In this document: positions 1-9,889 of the stretch, piece after piece
How positions within the stretch are numbered: the first letter of the stretch is position 1
Layout: each line of letters begins with the position of its first letter
DNA from: Pseudomonas laurylsulfatiphila
GTDB lineage: Bacteria > Pseudomonadota > Gammaproteobacteria > Pseudomonadales > Pseudomonadaceae
Length of the DNA: 64,000 bases
Direction of reading: 5' to 3'
Assembly (NCBI RefSeq): GCF_002934665.1
Contig: NZ_NIRS01000006.1
Coordinates: forward strand, 434,001-498,000
The notes under the pieces: model-generated
Told to the model about the DNA's origin: nothing
What the model saw: only the letters and a program-made list of their open reading frames with translations
Database searches by the model: none
Program-made: the position numbers and the translations under genes

Positions 1-2347
1 CGTACGCGCCTATCAGGCCGGGCCACAAACCCTGGAAGCGCGGCAGAACGTGGTTCGCGACTACCTCAACAGCGTGCCGTTGTCGGCCGTACCGGGCCAC
101 GGTGAAGTGCATGGCATGGCTGAGGGTTTGCGTGTGTGGTACGGCTCCGATTTCGATAGCGCCAACAAGGTACTGAACAGCACCGCGACGGATCCAAAGA
201 CCATGGCGGAAAAAGGCCTGGCCTTGCGTGAAGTGCTGTCGTTGATGATTGCGCAGCGCCGCCCGTCGCATTACCTGACCAAGGGCCATGATGAACTGGC
301 CGACCTCACCGACAGCCATATTCGCCTGCTGGCGCAAAACCATGTGATCGACGCCGAGTTCGCCGCCGCCGCCCTGGCCAGCAAAGTGACCTACCGCGAC
401 TGGGCCACCCAGCCGACCATGCAACCGATCGAAACCAACAAGGGCATCAGCGTGGCGCGCAGCCGTCTGGCCGGCATGCTCAATCGTCCCCTGTATGACC
501 TCGACCGCCTTGACCTCTCCGCCACCAGCACCCTGCAAGGCGAGTTGCAATCGGAGGCCACCGAGTACCTGAAAAAACTCGCCGACCCTGAGTTTGCCAC
601 GCAAATCGGCCTGATCGGCGAACGTCTGCTGACCACCACCAGCACCACCCAGGTGCGCTACAGCTTCACCTTGTTCGAACTGACGCCGGACGGCTCGCGG
701 GTTAGGGTGCAGACCGACAGCACCGACCAGCCCTTCGACATCAACGAAGGCAGCAAACTGGAACTGGGTTCCACCGCGAAAATGCGCGTGCTGACCACCT
801 ACCTGCAAATCATCGCCGAACTGCACGACAAATACGCTGGCATGGCCGTGCCGGAACTGAAGAAAGTCGAGGTGCCGGATCAGGACCGCCTGAGCCGTTG
901 GGCGGTTGATTACCTGGTCGAAAACAAGGACCGCGACCTGCAAAAAATGCTCGGCGCCGCCCTGGACCGCAAATACTCCGCCAGCCCCGGCGAGGCATTT
1001 TTCACCGGCGGCGGCCTGCATGTGTTCCACAACTTCCGCAAGGAAGACAACGGCCGGATACCGACCCTGCGCGACGCCCTTCGCGAGTCGATCAACCTGC
1101 CGTTCATTCGCCTGATGCGTGACCTGGTGCGCTACACCACCTACTCCGGCCCCAACAGCAGTGCCGAACTGCTCAAGGACGACCGCGACCCGCGGCGCCA
1201 GGAATACCTGGCTGAGTTCGCCGACCGCGAAGGCACTTCTTTCCTGCTCAAGTTCTGGAAGAAGTACAGGAACAAGGACACCCAGGAACGGCTCGAAACC
1301 TTCCTGGACGGCATGCGCCCGACGCCGATCCGCATGGCCGCCGTCCATCGCTACCTGCTGCCACACGCCAGCCAGGAAAGCTTCAACGCCTTCGTGCGCT
1401 CGCACCTGACGGGTGCCAAGCTCACGGAAAAACTCACTGACGAACGTCTCGTGCGGCTCTACGAAGCCTACGGTCCCGGCGCCTACGACTTGCCGGACCA
1501 GGGCTTCATCGCCAAGGTTCACCCGCTGGACCTGTGGATGATGGGCTACTTGCTCAATCACCCTGACGCCAAGTGGGCCGACGCCGTCAAGGCCAGCCAG
1601 TTCGAGCGCCAGGAGGTCTACAGCTGGCTGTTCAAAAGCCGGCACAAGGGCGCCCGTGACAGTCGCATCCGCACCATGCTGGAGATCGAGGCATTCCTCG
1701 ACATTCACCAGCGCTGGCAGAAAGTCGGTTATCCGTTCGACCACCTGGTGCCGTCGCTGGCCACCGCCATCGGCAGCTCCGGTGACCGCCCGGCAGCCCT
1801 GGCCGAATTGATCGGCACCATCCTCAACGATGGCGTGCGCATGCCGACCCTGCGTATCGACAGCCTGCATTTCGCCGCGCACACACCCTATGAAACCCAA
1901 CTGATCAATGACCCCGACGTCGGAAAACGGGTGATGCCATCCGAAGTCGCCACGGCCATGCGCGAAGCCCTTTCGCAAGTGGTGGATGCCGGTACGGCCA
2001 AACGCGTGGCTGGCAGTTTCAAACTGCCGGATGGAACCCCGCTGGCCATGGGCGGCAAGACCGGCACCGGTGACAACCGCATCGAGGCCATCGGTTCGGG
2101 CGGACGGATCCTGAGTTCCAAATCACTCAACCGCACGGCCACGTTCGTGTTCTACATCGGCGATAACCATTTCGGCACGCTGACGGCGTTCGTGCCGGGC
2201 CGCTCGGCGGAGAACTTTACCTTCACCTCGGCGTTGCCGGTGCAGGTGCTCAAGGGCATGGCGCCGATCCTGACGCCGTACCTGCAACCGGGTACCCACA
2301 CGATGTGCCAGCCAAAGGCGACAACCGAGGCAACTGCCCACCGCTAG
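1..2347 (+). CDS. Class A penicillin-binding protein (glycosyltransferase 51/transpeptidase), 5' end outside window
   Basis: The frame is open from base 2, so the gene starts upstream. What remains begins inside the glycosyltransferase 51 domain (RQNVVRDYLN...EGLRVWYG), followed by a long linker and a transpeptidase domain. The transpeptidase motifs are all visible: SxxK as STAK (bases 770-781), SxN as SIN (near 1088) and KTG as KTGTGDN (from 2057). It should polymerise glycan strands and cross-link peptides in the periplasm. Internal GTG/ATG codons near the left edge (for example 50) are not credible starts because the GT domain runs through them. The transpeptidase domain carries long insertions between motifs, unlike compact PBP1a/1b proteins, so I do not assign a gene symbol. 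Class A identity is sure; the subgroup is not. Confidence 0.88.
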   Translation, partial: VRAYQAGPQTLEARQNVVRDYLNSVPLSAVPGHGEVHGMAEGLRVWYGSDFDSANKVLNSTATDPKTMAEKGLALREVLSLMIAQRRPSHYLTKGHDELADLTDSHIRLLAQNHVIDAEFAAAALASKVTYRDWATQPTMQPIETNKGISVARSRLAGMLNRPLYDLDRLDLSATSTLQGELQSEATEYLKKLADPEFATQIGLIGERLLTTTSTTQVRYSFTLFELTPDGSRVRVQTDSTDQPFDINEGSKLELGSTAKMRVLTTYLQIIAELHDKYAGMAVPELKKVEVPDQDRLSRWAVDYLVENKDRDLQKMLGAALDRKYSASPGEAFFTGGGLHVFHNFRKEDNGRIPTLRDALRESINLPFIRLMRDLVRYTTYSGPNSSAELLKDDRDPRRQEYLAEFADREGTSFLLKFWKKYRNKDTQERLETFLDGMRPTPIRMAAVHRYLLPHASQESFNAFVRSHLTGAKLTEKLTDERLVRLYEAYGPGAYDLPDQGFIAKVHPLDLWMMGYLLNHPDAKWADAVKASQFERQEVYSWLFKSRHKGARDSRIRTMLEIEAFLDIHQRWQKVGYPFDHLVPSLATAIGSSGDRPAALAELIGTILNDGVRMPTLRIDSLHFAAHTPYETQLINDPDVGKRVMPSEVATAMREALSQVVDAGTAKRVAGSFKLPDGTPLAMGGKTGTGDNRIEAIGSGGRILSSKSLNRTATFVFYIGDNHFGTLTAFVPGRSAENFTFTSALPVQVLKGMAPILTPYLQPGTHTMCQPKATTEATAHR

Positions 2348-2408
2348 GCATGGATCGGCAGATACGCCCGCGTGGCTGTAACTATGTATTTTTCACTCCT
2401 GATTTTTA

Positions 2409-2450
2409 CCGGGTTCGGGGCGCAATCGACGTCGTTCCGAACCGGTTTTT
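2409..2450 (+). terminator. Probable rho-independent terminator after the PBP gene
   Basis: An inverted repeat (CCGGGTTCGG at 2409-2418 and CCGAACCGG at 2437-2445, one bulged base) is followed by TTTTT and, after three bases, a second T run. It lies 60 bases past the PBP stop and upstream of the NEL effector gene, so it fits a transcription terminator separating the two. Confidence 0.5.
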
Positions 2451-2518
2451 GCGCTTTTTTTGGGACTGCCGCCTGCCTAGTCTGATCGCTCCATCCATGA
2501 TCAAAGGACGATCAGGCA

Positions 2519-5500
2519 ATGCCCCACACACATCGAATTTCAGACCCGGATCAAAGCATCCACTTCGACCTCGTCAGGAAGGCCATCCCCTCCTGGCTAT
2601 CAGAGGCTTCAATCCCCCGTATCAACGCACTGAAAACTGACCGGGTAAGCATTCCCGACTGGCAGGCTGACGCCGCAAAAGCGTTACAGGAGCGGTTGAA
2701 ACAGAGCATCAAGCTCGGCTGGAACGCGCAAAACGATGTCGATAGAGTGTTCAGCAAACTGCAGGATGTCTACGCCTTCGCCAAACCCTTGTTGCAACAG
2801 GCACTGAAAGAACGTTTCGGCGTTGAAGATGACGTCGAAGAAACCTGGTTGCGGCTGTATGCACCGGCAGAAACGTCATGGTGGGTGCATGACTTTTCCG
2901 GCGGAACCACCAGCCGCACCGTCTCGCTGCTGGATGCCGCCCTGCACAATTTTTCCCGTGACGAGGCGTTCACCCAAGCCTCCGAATTCATCACCCGCCC
3001 CGACGCCCGCGGGCATTTCAGCGTGGTACAGCTCAAGCACAAGCTGAGTATCGAGCAGTTCAAGTCGCTGTGCCGCGAGCTGGATATCGGCAGCCGTTAC
3101 CAACAACACCTGAGAGATTTTCTGCTGCCGCATAACCGGGTGGCCAGCAACGTCCTGCGCCATAAAGTCACCCTCAGTCACAAGGCCGCGCTCAACATCG
3201 CGGCGAACATGGCGCTGATGAAAAACGACATCGGGCAGGATGCCTTTGACCTGGTGCAGGGACTGCTCGATGACCGCAAGAACCTGCGCTGGAGGGGCCG
3301 CTCCGTCGACTGCTACAACCTGTCGATGATGGACATTCACCTGACCGGCATCGTGCTGATCACCCCTGATGCCAACACCGCGACCGATACCGTGCCCGTG
3401 ATCGCCTATGTTCCCCATGACCCGCAGCACCCGCTCAAGCAGTACCCGTCGTCGCTCGAGTTCATGGCCGAACTGACACGCCAACTGCGCGATGCCGACG
3501 CCCCCGGCAGCTACCAAAAATTCTTCAGCCAGTTCGTGCCCCATCAGCAGCGCGGGCATTTTTTTGCCGGGTTGAACAACCGACTGAGCAAGGTCAAATG
3601 GCAACCGGCGCCGGCCGGCTCGAACTTGCCGAGCTGGCGGGAAACGCCGGTGGATAACCCCAACCTGCAATTTCACCTGTCGAGCGTCAGGAACGATCGG
3701 GACACTGTTTTCAACGGCGACCTGTGGGGCTACTTCCACCGACAAAAAATCAACAAGGTACTCAACGACGCACGGGACATCGCGATTTCCACCGAGTACG
3801 CCGACCGCATGGCCCGCTGGGCCTGGTGGGACAACCTGGAAAAAATGCTCTCGGACATTCTCAATGCCGCGTTGCTGGTGGTGACGCCGCTGGTGCCCGG
3901 CATGGGCGAATTGATGCTGGCCTATACCGCGTATCAACTGACCGACGAAGTGGTCGAAGGCCTCGTCGATCTGGCCGAAGGCCGCGTCGCCGAGGCTGGC
4001 GAGCAAGCCATCGGCGTGCTGGAAAGCGTTGTGCAACTGGGTGCGTTCGCCGCGGGAGGCGCGATTGGCAACGTCGCAAGGGCGCAACTCTCGCCGTTTT
4101 TCGAAAGCTTGAAACCGGTGCAGTTGGCGAACGGTGAGACCCGTCTGTGGAACCCTGACCTCAGCCCCTATCAACGAACCGACGTGAATTTACCCACGGA
4201 CGCCCGGCCTGATGGACAGGGTCTTCACCAGCATCAGGGCCGGCGCATCCTGCCCCTGAACGATCAACACTTCGAAGTGCTGGAAGATCCGGTCACCGGA
4301 CAACAGCGCATCCGCCATCCGCAGCGTTTCGATGCCTACGCACCGACCCTGCGCCACAATGGTCACGGGGCCTGGGTCTGCGAAACGGAAAACCCGCGCG
4401 AGTGGGAAGGCTCGACATTGATGCGGCGCCTCGGCCACAGCGTCGATGGTTTCGACGATGAACAACTGGAACAGATTCGCCAGATCAGCGGTACCCATGA
4501 AGCCGCACTGCGGCGGATGCACATGGACAGCTCGGCACCACCGCCATTGCTGAGCGATACCCTGCAACGCCTGGGCTCACCCGTGCCTGCCAGCACCCCG
4601 CTACCCGCCGACAGCGTTGCGCTGTTCAGCGAATTCCCCGACCTGCCCGACACGGTGGCGCAAGGCATTCTCGCCAACGCCAGCGCCGCGGAACGCCAAC
4701 AGATCGAGCAGAAAAAGCGCCTGCCGCTGCGCCTGAAAAGCCAAGCGCGGGAACTGCAATTCGAGACGCAATCGGTGCGCGCCGCCCACGGTCTGTACGA
4801 TGACGCGTTGATCAACATCGACACGGAACGCCTGGTGCTGGGCACCTTGCGCATCAACAGCGACACCTTCGGTGAGCTGCGCATCGAGATCAGGGAAGGC
4901 ACATTCGACGGTGAACTGCGCTGCAGCGCCGGGCCCGAGAGCGCAGCGCGGGTCCGGGTGTTGATTCATGATGACGCGGGAAAATATGAGGTGCGTGACG
5001 GGTCGAATCAGCCAATCCATGCAGCGCAGGGCTTTTTCGAAGCCTTGCTGCAGGCGACCCAGCACAATGGGCAAAACGCGCTGGGCTTCAAGCCTGGGGA
5101 CACCGAACGCCTCAGGCAGTGGGCCATGGTCAAGATCGAGCCTCTCGGCGAACGTCGAACGATACTCGCCGCACCGCCCATCCGCGCCGTGCCCGAGCAT
5201 CAGACACTGCTGCTGGTGCGAGGCGCATTTACCAGCCGGGCCGGTGAAACCCTGCACGAGCGAATCCTCGACCTGCACAAGGATTTCAGTGACCGCGAAG
5301 TCGACGCCTTCGCCAACGCCCTGATCGCCCAAGGCGAGCCGATGCAAGCCATCGAGCAGCGGGAAAACGATCTCGATGAACTGCGCGTGATCCTCAATCG
5401 TTGGGAATACCAGCAGGAACCCACCTGGGGACCGGGCAGCACGGCTTTTCGTGATGAAGGCGGCCAACATATCGCCGAGAGCCTGCTCAACAGCTTCAAG

Positions 5501-7179
5501 CGAAAGTACAGCGATATCGGGCGCCGTGCCGATCCGGACAGCTACTCGCTGGATCTCTCCACCGAGATGCTGCCCCTGAATCTGGAAACCTGGTGGTCAA
5601 AGCGCCCCCCGGAGCTGCAAAAATTCCTCGACAAAATCACCGTCCTGAAACTCGGCAATACGCGGTTTTCCAGCGAGGCGAACGGCTTGCTCAAAGCCTT
5701 CCCGAACCTTCGCGAACTCAGCGCCAGGCGTTGCGACCTGACCAGCCTTCCACACAGCATCGGTTCCCTGCACCGACTGGAACGACTGCAACTGAGCGAT
5801 AACGCGATCGTGTTGGATGCCGGCGCCGTCAAACAACTCAAGGACCTGACCTACCTGGAAATCCTCAGGCTCGACGGTAATCCACTGGGGTTATCACCAG
5901 AAATCAGCCGCATGCCGAGGCTGAAAGTCGTGGCCCTGAACAAAACCGGACTGACCACATGGCCCGAGGGCACGCTGGCGAAAACCAGACCACGCGGTTT
6001 CTTGCTGGACCTGCGGGAAAACCCCCTCGACTTGATTCCCGAAGTTGTCCCCGGCTCGGCAAAAGCCTGGGTGATCTCGCGCACCCTGCTGGATGTCGCG
6101 GATCTGTCGGAGCTGAATCAGTTGCAATACCAGCAAATCCGACGCTCAGTGAATTTGCCGCCGACGCCCCTCGAGGCATCCACCAGTCTGATAAATGTGG
6201 TCATCCACGCCACCGACCCGAACAACTGGACCGATGTGCCCGGCTGGGGAGTGGAGCGGACGGCAAACTGGCTTGAATTGACCGACGACCCGCAGGCCCA
6301 TCGGTTCCTGACCGTGGTGCACGAAACGAAAAACTCTGCCGATTATCTCGTCGGCGGTGAACCCCGCAGGCAACTGATGCAACGGGTGGTACGCATGCTT
6401 GATGCCGTCTCGTCTACATCGACACCGCACTGCGGGAAAAGCTCTACACCATGGCAATCGCCCCGGTCGATTGCGCCGATGCAGGGGCGCAGTTATTCAA
6501 CAACATGGGCATACAGGTGCTCGCATCCGAGGCTTACTCCTACTCCACGGACCCCGCGGAGCTGGAACGCAAACTGGTCACCCTGGCCCAAGGCGCCGCG
6601 CGACTGGAGCACGTCAACGAGATCGCCCGCGCCGATGTCGCCAGTCGTGGCGGCAACCCGGACGACGTCGAGGTCTATCTGGCTTATCAGACCGGTCTGG
6701 CGGATCGCTTGCAGCTGCCCTGGCAATCCGAAGGCATGCTGTTCAGGCCGGTATCCGGTGTCAGCGACGCCATGATCGATCAGGCCTACGACACAGTTCT
6801 GGCGTTGAGCGAAGGTGATGGCCTGGTGAACAAGATGCTTGAGCAGGCATTCTGGGAAACCTGGCTGGGTGAAACTTACCCGATTCAAATCGAGGCGAAC
6901 AAACGGGAGTATCTGAACAAATACGAGTTGCTGGAAACCCTGCGATCCACCCAGCGCGAATGGGTCGAATCCACGCAATTGACGGACGTGGAACGAGCGG
7001 CACTGCGCAACAGGCTTAAAGATCTGGCCAACAAGCTGCCGGTCGCCGAGACGGTTGTCTTCGCCGATGAACCGATAAGCGAAGCGAACTTCGACCGGTT
7101 CCTCGTCGATCTGGGGGACGGCGAAAAAGAACTGTCCAGGCGTTTGACGCGCGCGGCGTTGAGCAGGGCCGGGTTGTAA
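2519..7179 (+). pseudogene. LRR and NEL-type E3 ubiquitin ligase effector, broken by a frameshift
   Basis: Read through the frameshift this would be about 1,550 residues. The N-terminal ~1,000 residues resemble the dermonecrotic-toxin-like region (DUF6543 type) of Pseudomonas effector-like proteins, with a hydrophobic stretch around residues 450-520. Leucine-rich repeats follow at about residues 1040-1180 (LKLGNTRF, LRELSARRCDLTSLP, LERLQLSDNAI, LEILRLDGNPLGLSPE). Then comes the NEL domain, the fold of IpaH/SspH type E3 ubiquitin ligases. The frame starting at 2519 runs past the LRR into the NEL N-terminus (HRFLTVVHETKNSADYL) and then becomes nonsense, stopping at 6775. The true continuation lies in another frame from about 6403 to 7179 and contains the catalytic CxD motif (Cys codon 6471-6473, in VDCADAG). 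The start has an AAAGGA-like ribosome site. No signal peptide and no secretion genes are nearby. As read, the product lacks the catalytic cysteine. Family assignment is strong; whether the break is real or a base-call error cannot be told here. Confidence 0.8.
6403..6415 (+). other. Frameshift site in the NEL effector gene
   Basis: Upstream coding is in the frame of base 2519 (..RRQLMQRVVRMLDAV). From about 6403 the conserved sequence continues in the frame one base earlier (..VYIDTALREKLYTMAIAPVDCAD). That frame has a stop at 6400-6402, so the switch must fall between 6403 and about 6415. One missing base or two extra bases explains it. No classical slippery heptamer is visible, so programmed frameshifting is unlikely. 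Confidence 0.8.
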
Positions 7180-7196
7180 TAGCGGCGGCATCGTGA

Positions 7197-7233
7197 GGCA
7201 AACCTGACGGCATTCATTGCGGTCAGGTTTGCC
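7197..7233. terminator. Hairpin between convergent genes, possible terminator
   Basis: A perfect 12-base inverted repeat (GGCAAACCTGAC at 7197-7208 and its complement at 7222-7233) sits between the stop of the NEL gene (7179) and the stop of the last fimbrial gene (7243). Neither side has a clear T run, so termination efficiency is doubtful. The placement between two convergent 3' ends is what suggests the role. Confidence 0.5.
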
Positions 7234-7242
7234 GCAACCACA

Positions 7243-8481
7243 TCAGATATCCGAATCCCAGATCACCGTGACATTGCCGGAATAGCGGCTGGCCACGCCC
7301 GGTTGCAGCATGAACTCCATCTGGTTTTTTGCAATTTCGAAATGCAGAGTCCCTGGTGCCCGATCGACATAGAAACCAGGTTGAAACTGTTGCGAATTGG
7401 CTTGCCCGGTTCGCAGGCGCTGACGCCTGACCGGTTGCCCGGACAGGTCCGTCAGGCCATTGGGCAGACTGACGCTGACCTGAAGTTCGACTGATCGCCT
7501 GGAGACAGGATCATTCAACATGCATTCGTAGGGAAAGCCGCCGAACTGACATTCAATATGCATCTTGAAGCGCGATGACGCCGAGATATTGAAGGTCTGG
7601 TCGCGAAACAGGCTCACTGGCCGGCGGCCTGCCTGCAGCCAGCTCTGCCAGCCACCCACAGGTACCAGTTGGACCTTGTTGCCACCCGGCGGAATATCGA
7701 CCTTGAGCGTGTGTTGAACGTCGAGGTTGAAGTTCATGGTCAGGGTTGAACTGCTCGGCAGCATGACGTCACCAAAATCGAAGTCGCCGTTCGGGCCAAC
7801 CGTGTAAGTCAGTGCGCCGCGGTAATTCCCCGCAGACATGCCCAAAGGATTTGGGGTTACCAGTTCATAGGCAAAGTCGAGGTAGTCCAGGCGCAGCCAG
7901 GGAACATCGAACTTTGCCTGTTTTGCACATACATTTTGTTCCGGAGTCTTCCAGAAGAATCTGTAAGAGGTCGAATTAAACCAACCCACACCACTGTAAA
8001 CACAGGGCGCCGGGCTATACACCCAGCTCGTTCCCCATAAAAGATTGTGCGCGACCCGATAGTCTTCGGCGCCCCCCACCAATTGCATGACGTCCTGCGT
8101 CACATACTGGGAGCCGATACCCACGATCCTGACCTTTACCGTTTCCGGTTCGCCGGTGGTTTCGTGCGCGACCGTCAGCTCTCGCCATTGCGCCGGTACT
8201 TTCAACATCGCCCCCTCTCGAGGCGAGGCATGGTTGGCGCGAATGGGAGCGCGTGAATCAAATTGAATCGGCACCTGCAAACTGAAGGTCTGGTGTTCTT
8301 CGCATTGCCCTGGGTAATTGGCGCAATAACCACTGAGCGGCGTGGTATTGAGGAACTTGTTCATATGCGGGCGCGCCGAATCCGGCTTGAACAATGCGGT
8401 GATATCCACCTGCTCGGCCTGCACCGGCGCCGCGATCATCCCCAGCACCCAAGCGCTCGACAACCAATGAGCAATCTTCAT
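7243..8481 (-). CDS. CfaE/CblD-family fimbrial tip adhesin, copy 2
   Basis: A 412-residue secreted protein from the ATG at 8481 (MKIAHWLSSAWVLGMIAAPVQA signal peptide). An in-frame ATG further upstream (8532) would put 17 extra residues before the signal peptide and overlap the preceding pilin gene. It is closely similar to the tip adhesin at 9890-11143: both have SGYCA.YP.QCE, VDIPPGGNK, GGWQSWLQAGRRPV.LFRDQTFNISAS and PGFYVDRAPGTLHFE. These match the CfaE/CblD family that initiates CS1-type pili and sits at the tip. Conserved cysteine pairs fit disulphide-bonded Ig-like domains. It is the last gene of the minus-strand fimbrial operon. The receptor cannot be predicted. Confidence 0.8.
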   Translation of the reverse strand: MKIAHWLSSAWVLGMIAAPVQAEQVDITALFKPDSARPHMNKFLNTTPLSGYCANYPGQCEEHQTFSLQVPIQFDSRAPIRANHASPREGAMLKVPAQWRELTVAHETTGEPETVKVRIVGIGSQYVTQDVMQLVGGAEDYRVAHNLLWGTSWVYSPAPCVYSGVGWFNSTSYRFFWKTPEQNVCAKQAKFDVPWLRLDYLDFAYELVTPNPLGMSAGNYRGALTYTVGPNGDFDFGDVMLPSSSTLTMNFNLDVQHTLKVDIPPGGNKVQLVPVGGWQSWLQAGRRPVSLFRDQTFNISASSRFKMHIECQFGGFPYECMLNDPVSRRSVELQVSVSLPNGLTDLSGQPVRRQRLRTGQANSQQFQPGFYVDRAPGTLHFEIAKNQMEFMLQPGVASRYSGNVTVIWDSDI

Positions 8482-8528
8482 CTTTCCCCGACTCCAGTCA
8501 TGCTGTTCGTTTTGGTGCAAACCCGACT

Positions 8529-9023
8529 TCAAGGCGCCGCCGCACTGAAGACCAGATTCACGTTGCCGTAGTAGCGGCCCGACTTGTACCCGCCCGCGGG
8601 CACCTTCGGCTGGATCTGCAGGGCAAAGCGCCCGCCCGCGACAGCCTGCTCGCGAGAGAGCACTTCAAGGGGTTGCGGGTCGTGGCTCAACGTCTTGCCG
8701 TTGAAGCTGACGAGCAGGTAGATGTTCTGCTCATCGCGGCCGTTGGACAGGTAGGGCTCGCTCTCGAGCCGCGCGTGGATGGCGCTGGTGTCGTGCTTGA
8801 CGTCGAAGTTCTTGCGCATCCCCTCCAGCGACCGAGTGTGGATGTTCCACGGCAGAACTTGCTCGCGATGAATCCAGTCCGACTCGGCCGGTATCACGTA
8901 GAAACCCAAGGTCGGAATATCCACCGACACTTCGAATCGGTGCTCTTCTCGGGCGGCGAATACCGGGGAACTCATCAGTGCTGCGACGCCTGTCCACAGG
9001 GCGATGGCCGATAGCTTGATCAT
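8529..9023 (-). CDS. CS1-type fimbrial subunit (pilin), copy 2
   Basis: A 164-residue protein with a signal peptide (MIKLSAIALWTGVAALMSSPVFA) and the layout of CS1/CFA-I-type pilins: an N-terminal donor-strand segment (EEHRFEVSVDIPTLGFYVIP), a LxVSFNGKTLSHDPQPLEVL region, and a C-terminal beta strand of the form GRYYGNVNLVFSAA. It resembles the pilin at 13778-14254 (ISIVAHVPSDDFYAVP; VELNGKTLTTNSQEV; GDYTGVVMLVVEPSV). Its 5' leader also resembles that gene's leader. It lies 63 bases after the chaperone and 47 before the second adhesin. It could be a minor or alternative shaft subunit. Confidence 0.78.
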   Translation of the reverse strand: MIKLSAIALWTGVAALMSSPVFAAREEHRFEVSVDIPTLGFYVIPAESDWIHREQVLPWNIHTRSLEGMRKNFDVKHDTSAIHARLESEPYLSNGRDEQNIYLLVSFNGKTLSHDPQPLEVLSREQAVAGGRFALQIQPKVPAGGYKSGRYYGNVNLVFSAAAP

Positions 9024-9086
9024 TTCAGGTACCTGTTACGTCAAAAAAAGCGGCGGGCAATGGCGGTCACTCGTGTGTGCCGGCGG

Positions 9087-9830
9087 TTATTGGCTGGCAA
9101 CGCGCAAGGCCTTTTTCGATGCGCCCTCGACCAGGTTGAAGCGGTATTCACGTCCCGGCTTCTTGTCGAATGCGAACTCTTTGCCCGCACGTATGTGGTG
9201 CTTGGTGGTGGGCTCGCACTCGTTTTCCTGCTTGATCGAGCAGTTGCGGAACTCGTCGACGACCACCGACGTGTTGCCGTTATTGCGAATGCGATAAGTG
9301 CTGGCGCCGTTGTCGATCTGGCTGTCGTACCGGCTGTTGTTCGGCCTGACGAAGAACACCGTGCCGAACCCGGTCATGACGTTGACACCGGCCGAGAGGT
9401 TTTTTTTGTAGTTCTCGCGCTCGTCGCTGGACACCGCGAATTCGTCTTCCTTTTCCGGCACCACCGGGATGAAGCGCACGCGGAAATAGCGCTCGGTGTC
9501 GCGCTCGCCCATGAACAACAGCCGAGTGCCCTGCATGCCGTTGGCCGGAATGATCAGGCGTGCGGGGCTGGCCATCAGCCCGTCGCGCGATGCCGCGCCC
9601 GGGTCGCTTTTGACCGGCACTTCGCTAGGGGTGCCCTCGGCGTCGTAGACGATTTCCAGAATGTTGACCTTGACGAAGGCCGTGCTGTCGCCACTGTTGA
9701 ACACGCGCTTGAGGTAGGTGCTTTTGTCGCCATCCAGATAGTCGTACACCGTTCCGACGTTGATTTGCGGCCCGGCTTGAAGGCCCAGGGAAAATCCGCT
9801 CAAACCGATCAATAAAAACACACGCTTCAT
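9087..9830 (-). CDS. Periplasmic fimbrial chaperone (CS1/CFA-I type)
   Basis: A 247-residue protein from the ATG at 9830 (MKRVFLLIGLSGFSLGLQA signal peptide), preceded by an AAGGA site nine bases away. An upstream ATG at 9890 overlaps the previous stop (ATGA) but would bury the signal peptide behind 20 residues, so I prefer 9830. The Ig-like chaperone features are present: a VKV.I.EIVYD strand, SPARLIIPANGMQGTRLLFMG with basic residues, and YFRVRFIPVVPE. In this family the chaperone holds subunits and delivers them to the usher. It is the only chaperone in the operon, so it must serve both pilins and both adhesins. Confidence 0.82.
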   Translation of the reverse strand: MKRVFLLIGLSGFSLGLQAGPQINVGTVYDYLDGDKSTYLKRVFNSGDSTAFVKVNILEIVYDAEGTPSEVPVKSDPGAASRDGLMASPARLIIPANGMQGTRLLFMGERDTERYFRVRFIPVVPEKEDEFAVSSDERENYKKNLSAGVNVMTGFGTVFFVRPNNSRYDSQIDNGASTYRIRNNGNTSVVVDEFRNCSIKQENECEPTTKHHIRAGKEFAFDKKPGREYRFNLVEGASKKALRVASQ

Positions 9831-9889
9831 AACTTTTAGTCCTTGGTCATTGAACACACTGCCGGTACGACTGATCGATGCGTTGGCCA

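Noticed and set aside
2305..2640. A 111-codon frame overlapping the PBP end and the NEL gene start
   Set aside because: It runs through a terminator-like repeat and has no ribosome site or homology.
6361..6451. Programmed ribosomal frameshift in the NEL gene
   Set aside because: No slippery heptamer or downstream structure is evident at 6403-6415. A mutation or base-call error is simpler.
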